A DNA stretch of 64,000 bases from Pogona vitticeps (GCF_051106095.1 NC_135791.1:5838501-5902500), one strand, 5' to 3'; numbered from the stretch's first letter, positions 13,127 to 25,155 are shown. Notes: generated by a model from the sequence alone, not told the origin. Numbers and translations are program-made.

Positions 13127-13505
13127 CAGCAGTCCCCAATCTTTTTGGGGCTGCGGACCCGCTGAGCCTCTGAGGAAGGCGGGGCACGCCCCACGCGCTT
13201 GCACGGGCCATGCGCTCTCTCGGGTGCATACGCAAGGCGGTGGGGGAGCGTGCGTGGCAGTGCCAGCAAGAGCACTCCCCCACCCCTTCACACATGTGCA
13301 GAAGTGCCTGCACGCCTGCCCACCCCTTCACTCAGGCGCATGCATGAAGGAGTGGGGGAGTGCTCACGCCGGCGCTGGCACGCACATGCAAAGCAGCTGT
13401 GGGGAGGGGAGTGCTTGCAGGGGGTGGAAGGTCTGTCTCCGTGGCCCGGTCTGGCTCAAGCCACGGACCGGCACCGGACCGCGGACCAGGGGTTGACGAC
13501 CTCGG
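13127..13505. mobile_element. GC-rich hAT-like element with 8-bp target duplication
   Basis: The left end CAGCAGTCCCCAATC and the right end (reverse complement CCGAGGTCGTCAACCCC) form imperfect terminal inverted repeats. GTTTAGGG flanks both sides (13119-13126 and 13506-13513), a perfect 8-bp target duplication. The inside is CpG-rich (CGGACCGGCACCGGACCGCG). The open frames across it on both strands are by-products of its GC content. Confidence 0.8.
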
Positions 13506-14251
13506 GTTTAGGGCATCGATAGAGTGCCTCAGCTGCTCGAAAGCAACCCATCTGAAGGTTTCATCTTTTGCAGTGTGTGGTATGGACAACTCTTCCTCAA
13601 GGCCATGAAACTGTGATTTTATGGCCAGTTGATAATCTCATAGCTAAGTGAAAAGCATCTTATCCACTACAACAAGAAAACGTCACCATAACTCTGACAT
13701 TTTCCCACCGCTGCTTCTCAGTACCTAAAAAGTTTCTCTGTGCAGAGAGTAAAAAGCCAGTGAGTCGTAGAGGAGAGAGTTTCAGGAGATATGGGTTAAA
13801 ATCCTTGTTTCCCCCATGGTAACTCATTGCAACGGTAAAGCACTCCTTTAAAAAAAATCATATACCTCAAAAACCACAGTTAGTAACAACAGCTGACAAC
13901 AAATGCTCATGAGAGGGTATGAACTGACCGATCCACAATGCAGATGAGAAATGTGAAATATTAAAATAACGTACCCAGTTCCTGATTATACAGGCTTGGG
14001 ACTTTCCCTCATGCGTCAGAGACCTACTGTCCAGTGTGTTATTTACATCTTGGAAAGGCCACTTTCTTCACTTCCTGCCCAAAAATATATGTTTAGTTTA
14101 ATCTGCTCTGTCTCTGTAAGGATGTTCCTTCCCGCCAATCTAAGACGGCCGAATTCTCTCGTTTGGTGAAGCTCTTAAGGTGAACTACGAAAGCAAGGCT
14201 TTGAATTCAGGATCTCTTATACCGTTTGCCTTTTTCTTGCTTCTGTTCCAG

Positions 14252-14366
14252 AATCCTGGTGAACATGGACAACAACATCATCCAGCACTACAGCAACCAC
14301 ATGGCCTTTTTGTTTGACGTGGTGGAAGCCAACGAGAAGTTCCAGGTAACCCTCAAGGAGCTTTGA
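14252..14366 (+). CDS. GRHL3: Grainyhead-like protein 3, last coding exon with stop
   Basis: The acceptor CAG lies at 14249-14251 and the TGA stop at 14364-14366. The exon completes the split glycine codon and reads [20 protein letters not shown], then [17 protein letters not shown] before the stop. ILVNMDxNIIxHYSN and a terminal ...LKEL/LxEI are typical grainyhead-like C-termini, so the protein end looks complete. Together the three exons give the last 88 or so residues of the dimerisation domain. I see no frame damage, and this looks like an intact host gene. Confidence 0.93.
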
Positions 14367-15450
14367 AATCTCCAGTGGCTGCACTTATGCTCTGATGTCA
14401 CTAGCGAAGCGAAGGAGTTCGTACCGCCACCTCTGCGTCACGGCCATCCAGCTTGGAGCGTTTAACATGGACATAGTCCCACCAGGAGGGACTTCTGCGC
14501 AAGAGAAAGACAGTATCGTGGCTCCCCATGTGAAGAGCGCCTGGAAAAATCTATTCTCATTATTAACGTGGAACTGCTGTCCATTGAGGAGTTTGTTGTT
14601 ATAATTATTATTATTATTATTTTATACTTTGTTATTATTATTATTTTTATTATTATTATTATTATTTAGATCCTTTTGCCAGGGAAGAAAAATCTGACCT
14701 CTTTTCATTGTTTCACGCTCTGGAAACCCTTTGCAGCTGTTCAGCGACAGCCTGGGTGTAGCTGTGACCCATCACGGGTCGGGTTTGATGCGCGAAAACC
14801 AAAGTATTGTTCAGGCAAAACGGTCAAACAAACAGGAAAGAAACCGTGGGCGCTTCTAACCAGAAGGATGCTAAGCATCACCCGTTCAAAAGACATGGTG
14901 CAGTTATTCTGCTATTTTCTCTCTTATGGATTTTCTGCGGTAAGGGGCGGGGGGGAGGAAAGATAGAAGAAGCAAGGAGAGCAAATGGAAATGTTACGAA
15001 ATGGAAGACACTGTCATCTGAACGTGACCGTCTGGCTCCAGAAAATCCTGCAAATGAGGCTGGCCAGTTTCGTAATAAATGCCTCATCTGAAAGCACCCC
15101 GTGCCGACCATGTTTGAACGCTGCCGCAGACGTAGAAAACTCCCTCACACTGCCTTGCCTCTTGCCCTCGAAGCCCTGGATGTAAATAACCCCCCGAAGA
15201 CGTACCCGACAAGAATAACTGTTTTGTACATTTCCAACGCTGTTCCGCTGTTTTATAAATATAAAAGCTGTGCCTTTTTATGTAACAATGTCGTGTTTTA
15301 TGATGAAATGACATGGAGGAAGGTAGAGCATTTCAAAACCAGGCTGCCTCATATTTCCCCAGGTTGTCTTTGTGTTTTATTTTACTTTTTTTGTTGTTGT
15401 TGTTTTTTTTTTGTATATTATATGGTAATAAAGATTCAGACACAGAAAGC
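14367..15450 (+). other. GRHL3: GRHL3 3' untranslated region and poly(A) signal (inferred)
   Basis: The 3' UTR is inferred to run from the stop codon to shortly after an AATAAA at 15427-15432. An earlier AATAAA lies near 15070 and could give a shorter form. An (ATT)n microsatellite at about 14599-14668 lies inside this UTR. The end at 15450 is an estimate, since no transcript data are available. Confidence 0.55.
14599..14668 (+). repeat. (ATT)n microsatellite in GRHL3 3' UTR
   Basis: An interrupted ATT/TTA trinucleotide tract sits just 230 bp after the GRHL3 stop codon, so it should be transcribed as part of the mature mRNA. It is broken in the middle by a short TTTTATACTTTG segment, which suggests an older tract. 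Confidence 0.85.
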
Positions 15451-15852
15451 ACCCCCAGGGCTGTGTGTAAATCAGGGCTGGGGCTATTTCTTTCTCCCTT
15501 CGAACAGCTATATTCCCTTGCAGGTAATCCATCTACAGTGACCAATCATTCTTTTTTTCTTTCTTTCTGCCACCTCTTTTGCAAACATTGCAAAAGAGAA
15601 CATGGGGGCTTCAAGAGATGTCATCTCCCCAGGTACAGTTCAGGGGGAGCAGAACTACATCTGGAAGCCAGGTCTTCACTGGAAAAAGGATTGCTTGTAC
15701 TTAGGTATGGCCCCAAAACAAGACAACAAAGGGCGATTGTGGCATAACATTTGTGTGTAATAATTAATATGAATGTAGATACTGTATTATAAACTATATT
15801 TATTAGCTCTAGTTCTATCCTGCCTTTTCTTCACTGAGCTGGATTTGTGATA

Positions 15853-16289
15853 CAGTGGTGCCCCGCATGACGATGATAATTCGTTCCGTGAAAATGGCTG
15901 TTTAGCGAAATCATTGTCATGCGAAATGCAATTCCCCATTGGAATGCATTGAAACTCATTTAATGTGTTCCAGTGGGGAAAACACCTCGTCGTCCAGCGA
16001 AGATTGCCCATAGGGAAGCCATTTTGCGAGCGCCGATCAGCTGTAAAAATGGCTGTCCTGCAAAGCATGAGTCCGGAAAACACAGGGCAGCCATTTTGCG
16101 AAGCTGACAATCAGCTGTAGAAATTGCCATCTTGCGAACAAACGGTCCGCGAAGCACAGACCAAATCAACGTCCAGCAAAAATTGCCCATTGAAGTCACT
16201 GTTTTGCAAATCACTATAGCGATCGCAAAACGTCATCGTTATGCAGATTTGTCATTTAGCGGGGGTTCTCGTCTAGCGAGGTGCCACTG
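15853..16289. mobile_element. Tigger/pogo-like MITE, copy 1
   Basis: The ends are CAGTGGTGCCCCGCATGACG on the left and GTCTAGCGAGGTGCCACTG on the right, with TA on both sides, as in Tc1/mariner-superfamily insertions. The inside repeats GCGAAATCATTGTCATGCGA-like units and GATCAGCTGT. It has no coding capacity. This family recurs at 20355, 31798, 42127, 53818, 55935, 56595, 60288 and 61695. Confidence 0.8.
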
Positions 16290-17644
16290 TATACAGTTGT
16301 CTTTCATCACATTTTATCCTCATGGCAGCCCTGGGTAGTCGTTCAGGCAGATTATGAGTTGGATGATTGAGGAGGGATTAGGCACGTGCCCTTCAGATTT
16401 CTTGGACATCAACTCTTAAAATTCTCTTATTTGGGAATTCCACTGAACAGACCTTCACCTACTGCAGCGAAATGGGGCTCACCTGGAAAAAGGCCTAGCA
16501 CGAAGGCCTAACATGACTGAGCTTCCTGTTAAAATAGGAAGCTGCCTCAACGCTTTCTGGGAGACTCCTGCTCTTCCTTTTTCATCTTCTAAATGAATTT
16601 TTTACCACTGAGCCGTTCCATCGGAGGTAGCCGTGATGCAGAGTTGACTGCCTTCTATTAGCACTTCACATAGATGGTTGTCCTCTCTAAACCAGGTTGT
16701 GCAGCCGCCTCATCTATCTTTTATTTTTTCTTTCTGGTTATGCAGAACTTGCCAGAAAAGGTCAATGACTTATTGGAGCAAGTTGGATGCGATAGGGTGA
16801 AGCATTTCAAGGAAGAAGGCGAGGGTGGTTCCCTCTATGAAAACAGAGTCAAATGGTAATAGGTTGGTTGGGGTGGTGGGTAATCAACACGTCTGGAGGA
16901 TACCCCACCACACTGGGACACACTCTTTTGGAGAATTGCACCCAACTGTTTCATAGAGGCCAACTGATAAACTTTCAGAGGCTCCACCTAAGCAAAGCAA
17001 TTGTCCACATTTTTGACTTTTCACCTTGAGACCCCGTCACTTAAAAATGAAGACATAACACCTGAGGTCACAGGAGAAGCAGCAAAGGATTGGGTCAAAT
17101 GGCCCACGGCTCTTGCAGAAGCAGCCGGAGTCCACTGAGTACCGGAAATGGCTGGTTTGGCCTGGCTTAAAAGGATATTTCCTTGCCGGTCTTGTCTCAA
17201 AACATCAGAGGTTAGGCAGTCAGTAACCTTTTATGAGGTTCACTTCAAGGCGCATTGAAGTTCCATGCATGCAGGTGGCCACAGCCATGATGGTCTGCAC
17301 TCAAGACACAAACGCACGTAGTCCACAAGTCCATGACACTGTGGATTCCCGGCTCTCAAAGGTGCTCAGTTAGTACAGCCCGGCAAAATTTCCAGTCTCT
17401 AGGTCAACAGCTCCGGACGGCTTGCACAAGAATTTGCCACGTCCTCAGATGAAGGTCAAAGTTTAGAGCCCAGTTTAGAGATGCCAGGGAGGAAAGTGGC
17501 TTGCCTGTTGGCAAGTCTGGTCGGCCACTGAGTGACCGCCCTTCCGAGCTGGGATGACAAAAACATAGGAGCAATGGCATCTTTAAGACTAACAATTTAT
17601 TTTGATGTGGGCACTTGCAGATCACAATAAATTTATATAATTAA

Positions 17645-17890
17645 CTTAGAACTGCTGAGCTCGAAGGAGCCCAAATCATCATGGAATCCAGACCCTGCCA
17701 AGGAGGGGAATCAAACGCCCAACCTCTGCCTAAACCACAGAGGTAGCCGGTGGTTCATTAAAGATAATCATAATCTTAGAATTGCAGGGCCAGAAGGGAC
17801 CCCCAAGGATCATCTAGTCCAGCCCCTGTCAAAGAGGCCCAATGGGGGAATCGAACTCTCAACGTCCAGAGACTTAAACCACTGAGCTCT
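17645..17890 (-). mobile_element. Two adjacent tRNA-derived SINEs (CR1/L2-type tail)
   Basis: A partial copy at about 17645-17755 is followed by a fuller copy at about 17766-17890. Read on the minus strand, each has a tRNA-like head (GCTCAGTGGTTTAAGTCTCT, then a GAGTTCGATTCCCC B-box) and a body ending in GGGTCCCTTCTGGCCCTGC and an ATTCTAAGATTAT-like tail. Full copies of this SINE also lie at 21265 (+) and 26228 (-). Confidence 0.7.
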
Positions 17891-18479
17891 CCAGCAGCCA
17901 TATTCAGACTCCTGATACCACAGCACTCGTTTGGTTTTGTTCTTGTGAAAACAGACAACGTGCCCGCCTGCCACCCACTGAAAGCAAGAACAGAACTTGT
18001 TGCTTTAACAGCGATACGGCAAGAATCTCCTTTTATTTCCTTAGCGATGCGATCAAGCGATGGGGAAACCATTACTTCCTTACTTTGCTCAGGCCAGGTT
18101 GCTTTAAAAGGCAGAGTGGCAGATCCTGCTTTTACAGCAGAAAAATGGCAAGTCCATTCTTGAGAAGGACCTATTGCTATTAAAGTAACTGCACTGAATC
18201 CGGGTCACAACCTGCTTTATCAATGGGAACATAGTAAGTCCTGTGTGCCCAATCCTTATATACCCAATCATACACAGTCACCTCCCCTTCTACTGGCACA
18301 CACATAGGATTTAAGGAAAACGTTTGTAGACCAGACAGCAGAAAAGCTAATATTTCCAGGCATAAGTGAAAACACTGCAGTGTTGCAATGCAACCTACCG
18401 CTATCTCTTCTCCTCTATATTTCTCTCCTTACACAGTTCCCTGGTCTTTGGGAAACATTAAATACACTCCCCAAAATAG

Positions 18480-18560
18480 TATGTTTTAGTGATGTAAGCT
18501 GCCTTGGGTCCTTTTGGAGAGAAAGGTGGCATAGAAATATTTTAGATAAATAAAATAGAA
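18480..18560 (+). mobile_element. L2/CR1-group LINE 3' tail
   Basis: It carries GTAAGCTGCCTTGGGTCC, GGAGAGAAAGGTGGCATAG and a TAGATAAATAAAAT tail, the same terminal pattern as the copies at 10060 and 48655. Confidence 0.65.
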
Positions 18561-19744
18561 TACCTATGTGACTAGTCTTTTACTAGCCTGCCAGCAGTTT
18601 GCTGATTTCTGTGCTGGCTGATGAGAAAGGGGCTTCTCTCTGCCCGCTTTCTGTAGTGGGTGGACCCTACCAGCCTGCTGACTCTTCTACATACACTTCT
18701 TTGCCAATAGTGCCAATTAGATAAAATGATTAAATACAAAGCTGTTCCAAAATGGCAACTCACAACCCCAATTTACTGTGTTGTACCAAATCCTCCGAAA
18801 CCATATGAAGACATTCAGCTTGGAGGTAACTAGTTACTATGACATACTTACATGTGACAAGTTACCCATTTTTGTAACCTTTTAGCAGTAACCGCAGATA
18901 GAAATGAAGTTACTTTATTGTTAAAAGTAATGCTTCTTGCTTTTTCAAGGCTATTTTAATCACCTTTTTGACACACTTTGATCAGAATGTTTCAAGCTTT
19001 ATGCCATTCTCTTACCAACGGTGAGTTGTTTTTTAAATAATAAAAACATCTTTTTTTTAATGTTGTAAATAGCAAAAAAAAAAAACAAAAACAACCCTCC
19101 TCAAACACAGTAAGAAGTAACAGGAATAAATTACTTTTGAAAGATAACTTTCGAAGCTCTGCCACCTCCGTTGGTTCAGGACAAAAGCCAATGTAGTCCA
19201 GCAACCTTCTCCCCACATATTGGCAAAATAAAAGTGAAAAAAAGCAGGGGAAAGAAATATCAAGGAAAACATATTGTGGCAGTTGAAAAACTAACAGACT
19301 TGTTTAAGTGTGTGATTTGTGGATAAAAACTCACCCAAAAGTGTCTGAAGAAGTGGATTTTGATCCACATGATGTAAATATACAGTACATGTACATATGC
19401 ATATGAGGACTCGTACATGGTGGGCTTCTTCGCTTTTATAAATGAAAAACGGTGCAAACAATCTAGCGTCAGCTCAAAGCCGGCAGTAAATGACATCTGT
19501 TTTTAAATCCAAACACCCTTCTCATGGACGTCTTGCAAAACGGGAGTGCTTCGGGGACCCACTCGAAGGAAGTACAGGATTTCTAAATGGGTGGGTATGG
19601 CTTTCTCGTTCAGAGGCTAGTGAGCGCAGAGCTCTTTTTAACAGTGATGCAGAACTTGCGACACAAAACAACACACACACACACAACCAAACCATTACAG
19701 GACAGACTGAAGGTTGGCCAACCCAAGTTGCAGGACACATTGTT

Positions 19745-19821
19745 TCATAACACCGGCACCCATTTGTTGTCGGTGTTGTAGATGAAAGATTGTTTCCGCG
19801 GGATGGGAAGATCGTAGGCCC
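19745..19821 (-). CDS. STPG1: STPG1 last coding exon with stop
   Basis: Reading on the minus strand, the CTAG acceptor sits at 19825-19822 and the TGA stop at 19747-19745. Two bases complete a glycine codon, then the exon reads AYDLPIPRKQSFIYNTDNKW and VPVL before the stop. This closely matches the remembered mammalian STPG1 end (KQSFLYNEDKKWIPVL), so the C-terminus looks intact. It joins in frame to the exon at 27614, creating a PGPGAYDLP repeat across the junction. Confidence 0.92.
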
Positions 19822-20089
19822 CTAGGAAGAGAAACAGACATAAAGGACTTCAAGGTGGGTTTCAAAAAGCAGACGGTGGCTTTCTTGTTGTTACTGTGCG
19901 TGCTCTCCCATCTTTTGTCACCTCCAGCAGTAGATATACAAAACCCACAGACTAAATAACAAGGAATTTGCGGCCATCCCTGATGGGCAATATCTGTTCT
20001 GAGGCAGCTGCTTTGCCTAGCAGCAGCGTTCGGCTAGTCTGATCCTATGTCAGGCACAAAAGTGATCACAACCAGGAGAACTGTCAAAG

Positions 20090-20205
20090 AGCTCATTGCT
20101 TTAGGTGGGGTGCCAGAAGACGGGAGTTCGATTCCCCCACTGGGTCTCCTTGGCAGCGGATGGACTCTATGACACCATAAGGTCCCTTCTAGCTCTAGAG
20201 TTCAA
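20090..20205 (+). mobile_element. tRNA-derived SINE (CR1/L2-type tail), degraded
   Basis: A tRNA-like GGGAGTTCGATTCCCCCACT segment is followed by the family body (GGTCTCCTTGGCAGCGGATG) and tail (GGTCCCTTCTAGCTCTAGAG). The head is poorly preserved. Confidence 0.6.
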
Positions 20206-20354
20206 AGTTTATTTAATATTACTATTCAAAAACAGCAGGTACAGTCAATTAAAATGATAAAAACATTGACTGGTGTTACATAACAGATGCAGGTTTTAAC
20301 CAAAAACCTAAGTATCGGTTAAACATCAACATAGTACATATGCTGTTCCTAATA

Positions 20355-20597
20355 CAGTGGTGCCTCGCTAAACAGTTACCCCACATGACAGTTTTTTCGC
20401 TAGACATTGACTTTTTGCAATTGCTATAGCGATTCGCAAAACAGTGATTCCTATGGGGGAATTTCGCTGGACAATGTTTGGTCCCTGCTTCGCAAACTGA
20501 TTTTCGCTAGATGACGATTTGCTTTTCGCTAGACAATTATTTCGCTAGACAGCGATTTCAGTGGAATGGATTATCATCGTCTAGCAAGACACCACTG
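20355..20597. mobile_element. Tigger/pogo-like MITE, copy 2
   Basis: The element is 243 bp with CAGTGGTGCCTCGCTAAAC and CTAGCAAGACACCACTG ends and TA on both sides. Inside, TTTTCGCTAGA-type units repeat several times. It lies about 500 bp into the last STPG1 intron. Confidence 0.8.
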
Positions 20598-21264
20598 TAT
20601 TGCCAGTTTTTGTAGCTCTGATTATGTTATTTCTGGAATCTGCTACTGCTTACAATATTGTGTGAAGTCTCTTGAGACTGTTTCCAAAAGTCCCGATGAT
20701 GATGGGGGCCACTGAGGTATGTTTCATCCACAAGTAAGATGATGATGATCTCTGACACACGCCCCAAGAGAGCTCTCTGAAACAATAATAGCCAGGGCAT
20801 GTGGCTACACTTCAAAAACCCATCGGTCCATTCCCTTTTTCAGTGCCTATGAAGCCGATGTGTTTTGTCTGTCTCGGTGTATGGTTAGATAAGGAGGTTG
20901 ATAGAAAACTCCTGTAGGCTGTGAAGTCAAGCTAGTGACAGGAAGAAACTGGCAGCTTCCACAGTTTGATAATTATGGGAAATTCTTCTATCTCTGTCAA
21001 CAGCTGAAAAGCCATTTGCATGGAGTTTCAATTAGTTTCCGGGGATGGGTAGGGAATAATTGAATTTTACCCTGCCCTTGTTCCCAATTCCAGTCACCCT
21101 TGGTCCCTTCTCGCCATTCCCGTGAGCACTCGTCATTCATTGCTTTTCAGCTGATGCATCAGCTGACTTTGGTCATGTGCCCGACAAAGAGCCAACTCAA
21201 GGCAGTTTCCAGCATCGCCTTCACAGTGACTAACTCTCACTGCTTTTCTTTTTATTTCTGCCAG

Positions 21265-21390
21265 TGTAGGCATCTGGTTGTGGAGCCAGAGGTTGGGAGT
21301 TCAATTCCCTACTGTGCCTCCTTGATAGGGGCTGGACTGGATGATCCTTGGGGGTCCCTCCCAGCTCTGCAGTTCTAGGATTATAAGATT
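21265..21390 (+). mobile_element. tRNA-derived SINE with CR1/L2-like tail
   Basis: The B-box-like GGTTGGGAGTTCAATTCCC is followed by CTGTGCCTCCTTGATAGGGG, GATGATCCTTGGGGGTCCC and TCCCAGCTCTGCAGTTCTAG, then a GATTATAAGATTATTATAAG tail. The tail resembles that of MIR/L2-type pairs, so an L2/CR1-group LINE probably mobilised it. Confidence 0.75.
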
Positions 21391-21829
21391 ATTATAAGAT
21401 GCTGTTGCTGCTGGTCTCAAGAGGAGAGGCCCATAAAGCCTATCAGACCAAGCTTGGGGATGTGATTTACTTGTCTTGGATTACAATTCCCAGATTCCCC
21501 CAGATGGGTTGGCCACTGGCTGGGGGATTGTGGGAATTGTCATCCCCAACGTCAAGTTTTCAAGCTTTGCTTTCAGAAGATGTTTTAGCAGTGTTCTTTT
21601 TTTATTCTGTGTCTCCTACGTTTCTTTCAAGGATGCCATTCACCTGATCCTCGGGCAGCAGATCTCAGAAAGTGTTTTGCCAAAGTGGTGGCTCGAAAAC
21701 ACCCCGACTGCTAATGTCAGAGGAATCAAAAAGTCCTTGCAGAATGCTGGCGAGGCATCTTCTCATAGCAAAGTCAGTGCTTTCATTTTTCACTGATGAA
21801 TACATAGAGATGTATTCTCTGCCTTTTTA

Positions 21830-22065
21830 GATCATTGTGTGCTCTCAAGTCAGTTCTGACTTCCTGTAACCCATTTCAGGCTTTTCTAGGTGGAAAATAC
21901 TCAGAAGTGGTTTCCCATTCTTCTGGGGGCATTTTCTGGGACTGTGCAGCTGGCCCAAGGCTACCCAGGTTGGCTCCACTCATAGGAGGCACAATGGGGA
22001 ATTGAATTCCTAATCTTTGCCTCCACAACCAGATTCTTAAACCATTAAGCTATCCAGCCAGCTAT
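21830..22065 (-). mobile_element. tRNA-derived SINE with BovB-like tail
   Basis: At the left end, CTCTCAAGTCAGTTCTGACT is the tail-side motif. The middle has GGCCCAAGGCTACCCAGG. On the minus strand the right end gives a tRNA-like head (ATAGCTTAATGGTTTAAGAA and a TTCAATTCCCC B-box). Relatives lie at 30080, 38205 and 43130. Confidence 0.72.
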
Positions 22066-23263
22066 TATTAGGCTACGGGCTCCTGTATTTTTACAATATA
22101 ACCTGAAACATTCTTTTTGCTATTTTATTTTATCGTATGCTGTAGTAGTTTGGACTCAAATATGACATGACTTAAGTATCTGTGCACAAGTTGGGTTTTA
22201 ATACCTGCATCTTTTTATAAGTTGCATGGAAGTATTTTGTGCCTAAAGTATTCTTTACAATTGTAAGATTTTGGATGTTACAACAACTCTGAAGTATTTT
22301 GCACATTTGGCAACATAGAAGCAATGTAAATAAATAAAGGTTGTAGAAACAGACAAGCTGGTGTTGCCATGAATGATTGCAACAATGAAAAGACTTATAC
22401 TTTGATCCACAGAAGAATTTTAATAGGATTGTCTGAGATGGTTTGGTTTCATTCTGGACTTAACCCTTTACTGGGATAAATGCCAGCTGTGATGAACACA
22501 GGCTTCTGATTTAATCCCTGGAGGTCGATGAGATTTCTTTAGGACTCTTAGAAAGCACCTAGTTTCTGGGTCTGGAAGCATGGCTGGGCTGGATCATCTT
22601 TCGGAAGGTCAGAAGTGGTGGAAGGGAGAGGACAGAGAAAAAAAGCAATGGCATTTGCACAACGAGGTCAGCAGCAAAATGCCCCTTTCATTCCGATTTC
22701 ATAACGGAAATGCTACAAAGAGAGAGGGAGGAAAGCAAATTTAACGTGACTGAAAATAACGTCATTCTCCTTTGTGCAAAGAAACTGAAGGGGCTTAATT
22801 AAGGGGCTATTCATCACTATCCTCACCCCACTTTACTGGACAAGAAGAGGCTGGAGCTACAGGAAGCTTTTAATTAAAAGCACAGTAGCCTCTAAAGAGA
22901 GCCATTGAGCTGTTGTGGGCAAAGATTCAGACTGGGATGCAGGAGACCAGGTCTTATGTTCCTGCTTCACCATGGAAACTCCTGGGGAGGTGAGAGTTGT
23001 AAGCGAGCCCTTGACATGCCTCATACAACTTACAAACCTTATTAAGGTCTCCATAATTAGGAAGCAAATTTCCAGCAAGCAACAATTGCAGCCTTTAAAA
23101 GTTGCTATAGCAGAGGGCCGAGTAAAATGTGGACCTGGGGCTGCACAAAAAAAAAAACATGTCTGCTTTTTGTGTCCCTAGCCTTTCCTCAAATTTCTCT
23201 TTTAGTCTTTAAAAATAAATTGTTTCTAGTGCACCTTCTGAGAACAGTGATTTCTGTATTAAA

Positions 23264-23510
23264 TAGAATCATAGGATCAGAGAATCATGGGGTTGGAAGG
23301 GGGCCTCTAAGGCCATTAAGTTTAACCCCCTGCTCACGGCAGGGATCCAAATCCAAGCAGATCTGACAGATGGGTGTCCTATTTTCTCTTGAATGCCACC
23401 AGTGTTCCTGCACTCACCACCTCCCAAAGTCCTGGGTTCCATTGTCATACTGCTCTTACAGTTAATAGCTTTTTCCTGATAGTCAGCCTATGGCTTCCTG
23501 CATTGCTTTT
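23264..23510 (-). mobile_element. CR1 LINE 3'-end fragment
   Basis: The left end has ATAGAATCATAGGATCAGAG, the reverse complement of the CR1 tail. It is followed by GGGGTTGGAAGGGGGCC, AAGCAGATCTGACAGATGGG, CTTGAATGCCACC and a CTCACCACCTCCC segment. The same order occurs at 40985. Confidence 0.8.
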
Positions 23511-24589
23511 CAGAATAGCCTTCCATCTACTTCCACTTTCGTTTTTGGTGTTCTGTGCAGCTCTCAAAGGGTCCCAGGGCAACAATATGGTTTCTGGACT
23601 TTTCAACGCCCCTCCCTGCTATAATCCTTGCAGTTCGTACTAGAGGGGGCGTCGTTGCACAAATTCTTGAGATACTTTGGAACTTTCGGTATAAAGTAAA
23701 TAAACAAAAGATATGCTTCTTTTTAAAAAGGAGCTAGCATAGCAACAGTACTTCTGTTGATCATAACAGAGTAAGAGAAACTGGAGGCTTACACTGCCTT
23801 GACAACTTCAAATCCTCGTTGAAGGTGCAAGCCCTACCTCTGTGGCATCATGTAAATACTGGGCTAAACTGCTATTGTCTCCGTCTTGAGCGCTGCATTA
23901 ATCTGTCAGAAGGGCTTAGGCTCACATTTCTTGTATCGCTTACTTCCTCCAATGAGACTCCGCTGAGTCACTGGAGGAAAGATAATGTGAGGACTCACAA
24001 GCATGGCTGTCATGAACTGCAGAAAGATTTTTTTTGGCCACCCTTCATCAGACTCAAAGGCTCTTGCTACAGGGAAGGGTCTGTTGATGCAGGAAGATGT
24101 GGGCAGACTATCCAGAACTTGGTTAAAAGAATCGTTAAAGACAGAAACTTGTCGCACAAGGGTCTTTGTGCAGGGTTTATGCCCAACCAGTAGGAAACAG
24201 AATCACTTATTTTTGGCACCAGCCAATATCAAATCCTGTGACACCCCTGTGAAATGCAACCGGCAAAGTAGAAAAAGAGGAGGTGGGAGAAGAAATCATC
24301 ACCTCCCTCCAGGCGGGCAGTCTCTTTCAGACAGTTCTGAACAGACGCGGTGGTGTCGTAATACTTGGCTGCTGACAATCATATAGACATGCCTCCAGTC
24401 CTCACCCCGAACACTTTAAAAAAGTTCATGGTTTACAGCCAAGGACTATGATCCCATTGCATCTGCTCAAGACGTGTGAAAGAGACTCCTTTCTGGAAGA
24501 GTCGGTAGAGACATTCCTCAGACTCAAATATCCACCTGACATAGTAACACAACAGATCGGCAGGGCCAATCAACACGCCCTCCACGTAG

Positions 24590-24757
24590 TGTTGTGTGTG
24601 GGATTGTTGAGCATTTGTAGCTACATTACACCAGAATGTTCTAACTCCTATCCTCTGAAGATGCCGGCCACAGAGACGGGCGGAACGTTAGGAAGAAAAA
24701 CCTCCAGAATACCACCAAACAGCCCGAAAAAACCACAACAACCATCAATATTATTAG
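24590..24757 (+). mobile_element. Penelope-like element 3' region with hammerhead-like core
   Basis: The segment CCTCTGAAGATGCCGGCC, GGCGGAACGTTAGGAAG, then AGCCCGAAAAAACCACAACA matches, from memory, the terminal region of vertebrate Penelope-like retroelements. In intact copies that region reads CTGAAGATGCCAGCC...GGCGAAACGTC and folds as a hammerhead ribozyme. Here several core bases have changed, so activity is unlikely. The 5' limit is uncertain. Confidence 0.6.
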
Positions 24758-25155
24758 GTAGCTCAGCACTCTCTCTCTAGGTCTTAACAAAGATAATGGC
24801 TTGCTTTGTCATTATATATACTAATCTAATCATCTGAACCTTTGTCACCCCATCAGACCCCCCAACCATTAATGGAATTAATCATTTTCTATTATCTGCT
24901 AAAAGGATAGTTTTAACCGGTTGGTAAGGAGAACTGTTGGCACCTTAAAACTGTTACCAATAATAGTTTTAAACTGCCAACAGTTTTATACACCACCCGG
25001 AGACTCCCCCACTCAATTCCTCTAGAGAAGCGTGCTTGACGTGGCTCCTAGTTCGACTGCAGCACAGATGATCCGGAATAACCATTCGGCCATTGTTTGA
25101 TGGCCAGCATGGTGTCATGGATAAAGCATAGGATGAGCACTCAGGAGGTATGGGT

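Larger units (their letters stand above)
15451..19744. other. Intergenic region between convergent GRHL3 and STPG1
   Basis: The two genes end tail to tail about 4.3 kb apart. The region holds a Tigger-like element, SINE pieces at 17.6-17.9 kb and a LINE tail near 18.5 kb. An open frame at 16674-16859 has no resemblance that I recognise. I see no gene here. The STPG1 3' UTR and poly(A) site must lie somewhere left of 19745, but I could not place them. Confidence 0.6.

Noticed and set aside
16674-16859. 61-codon + frame reading MQNLPEKVNDLLEQVGCDRV and so on
   Set aside because: It has protein-like composition but no recognised family, promoter or conserved splice site; treated as chance.
21601-21799. 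Exon-like segment after a CTTTCAAG acceptor-like site, reading DAIHLILGQQISESV and so on
   Set aside because: It lies on the strand opposite STPG1 in its intron, has no good donor, and the peptide is unknown to me.
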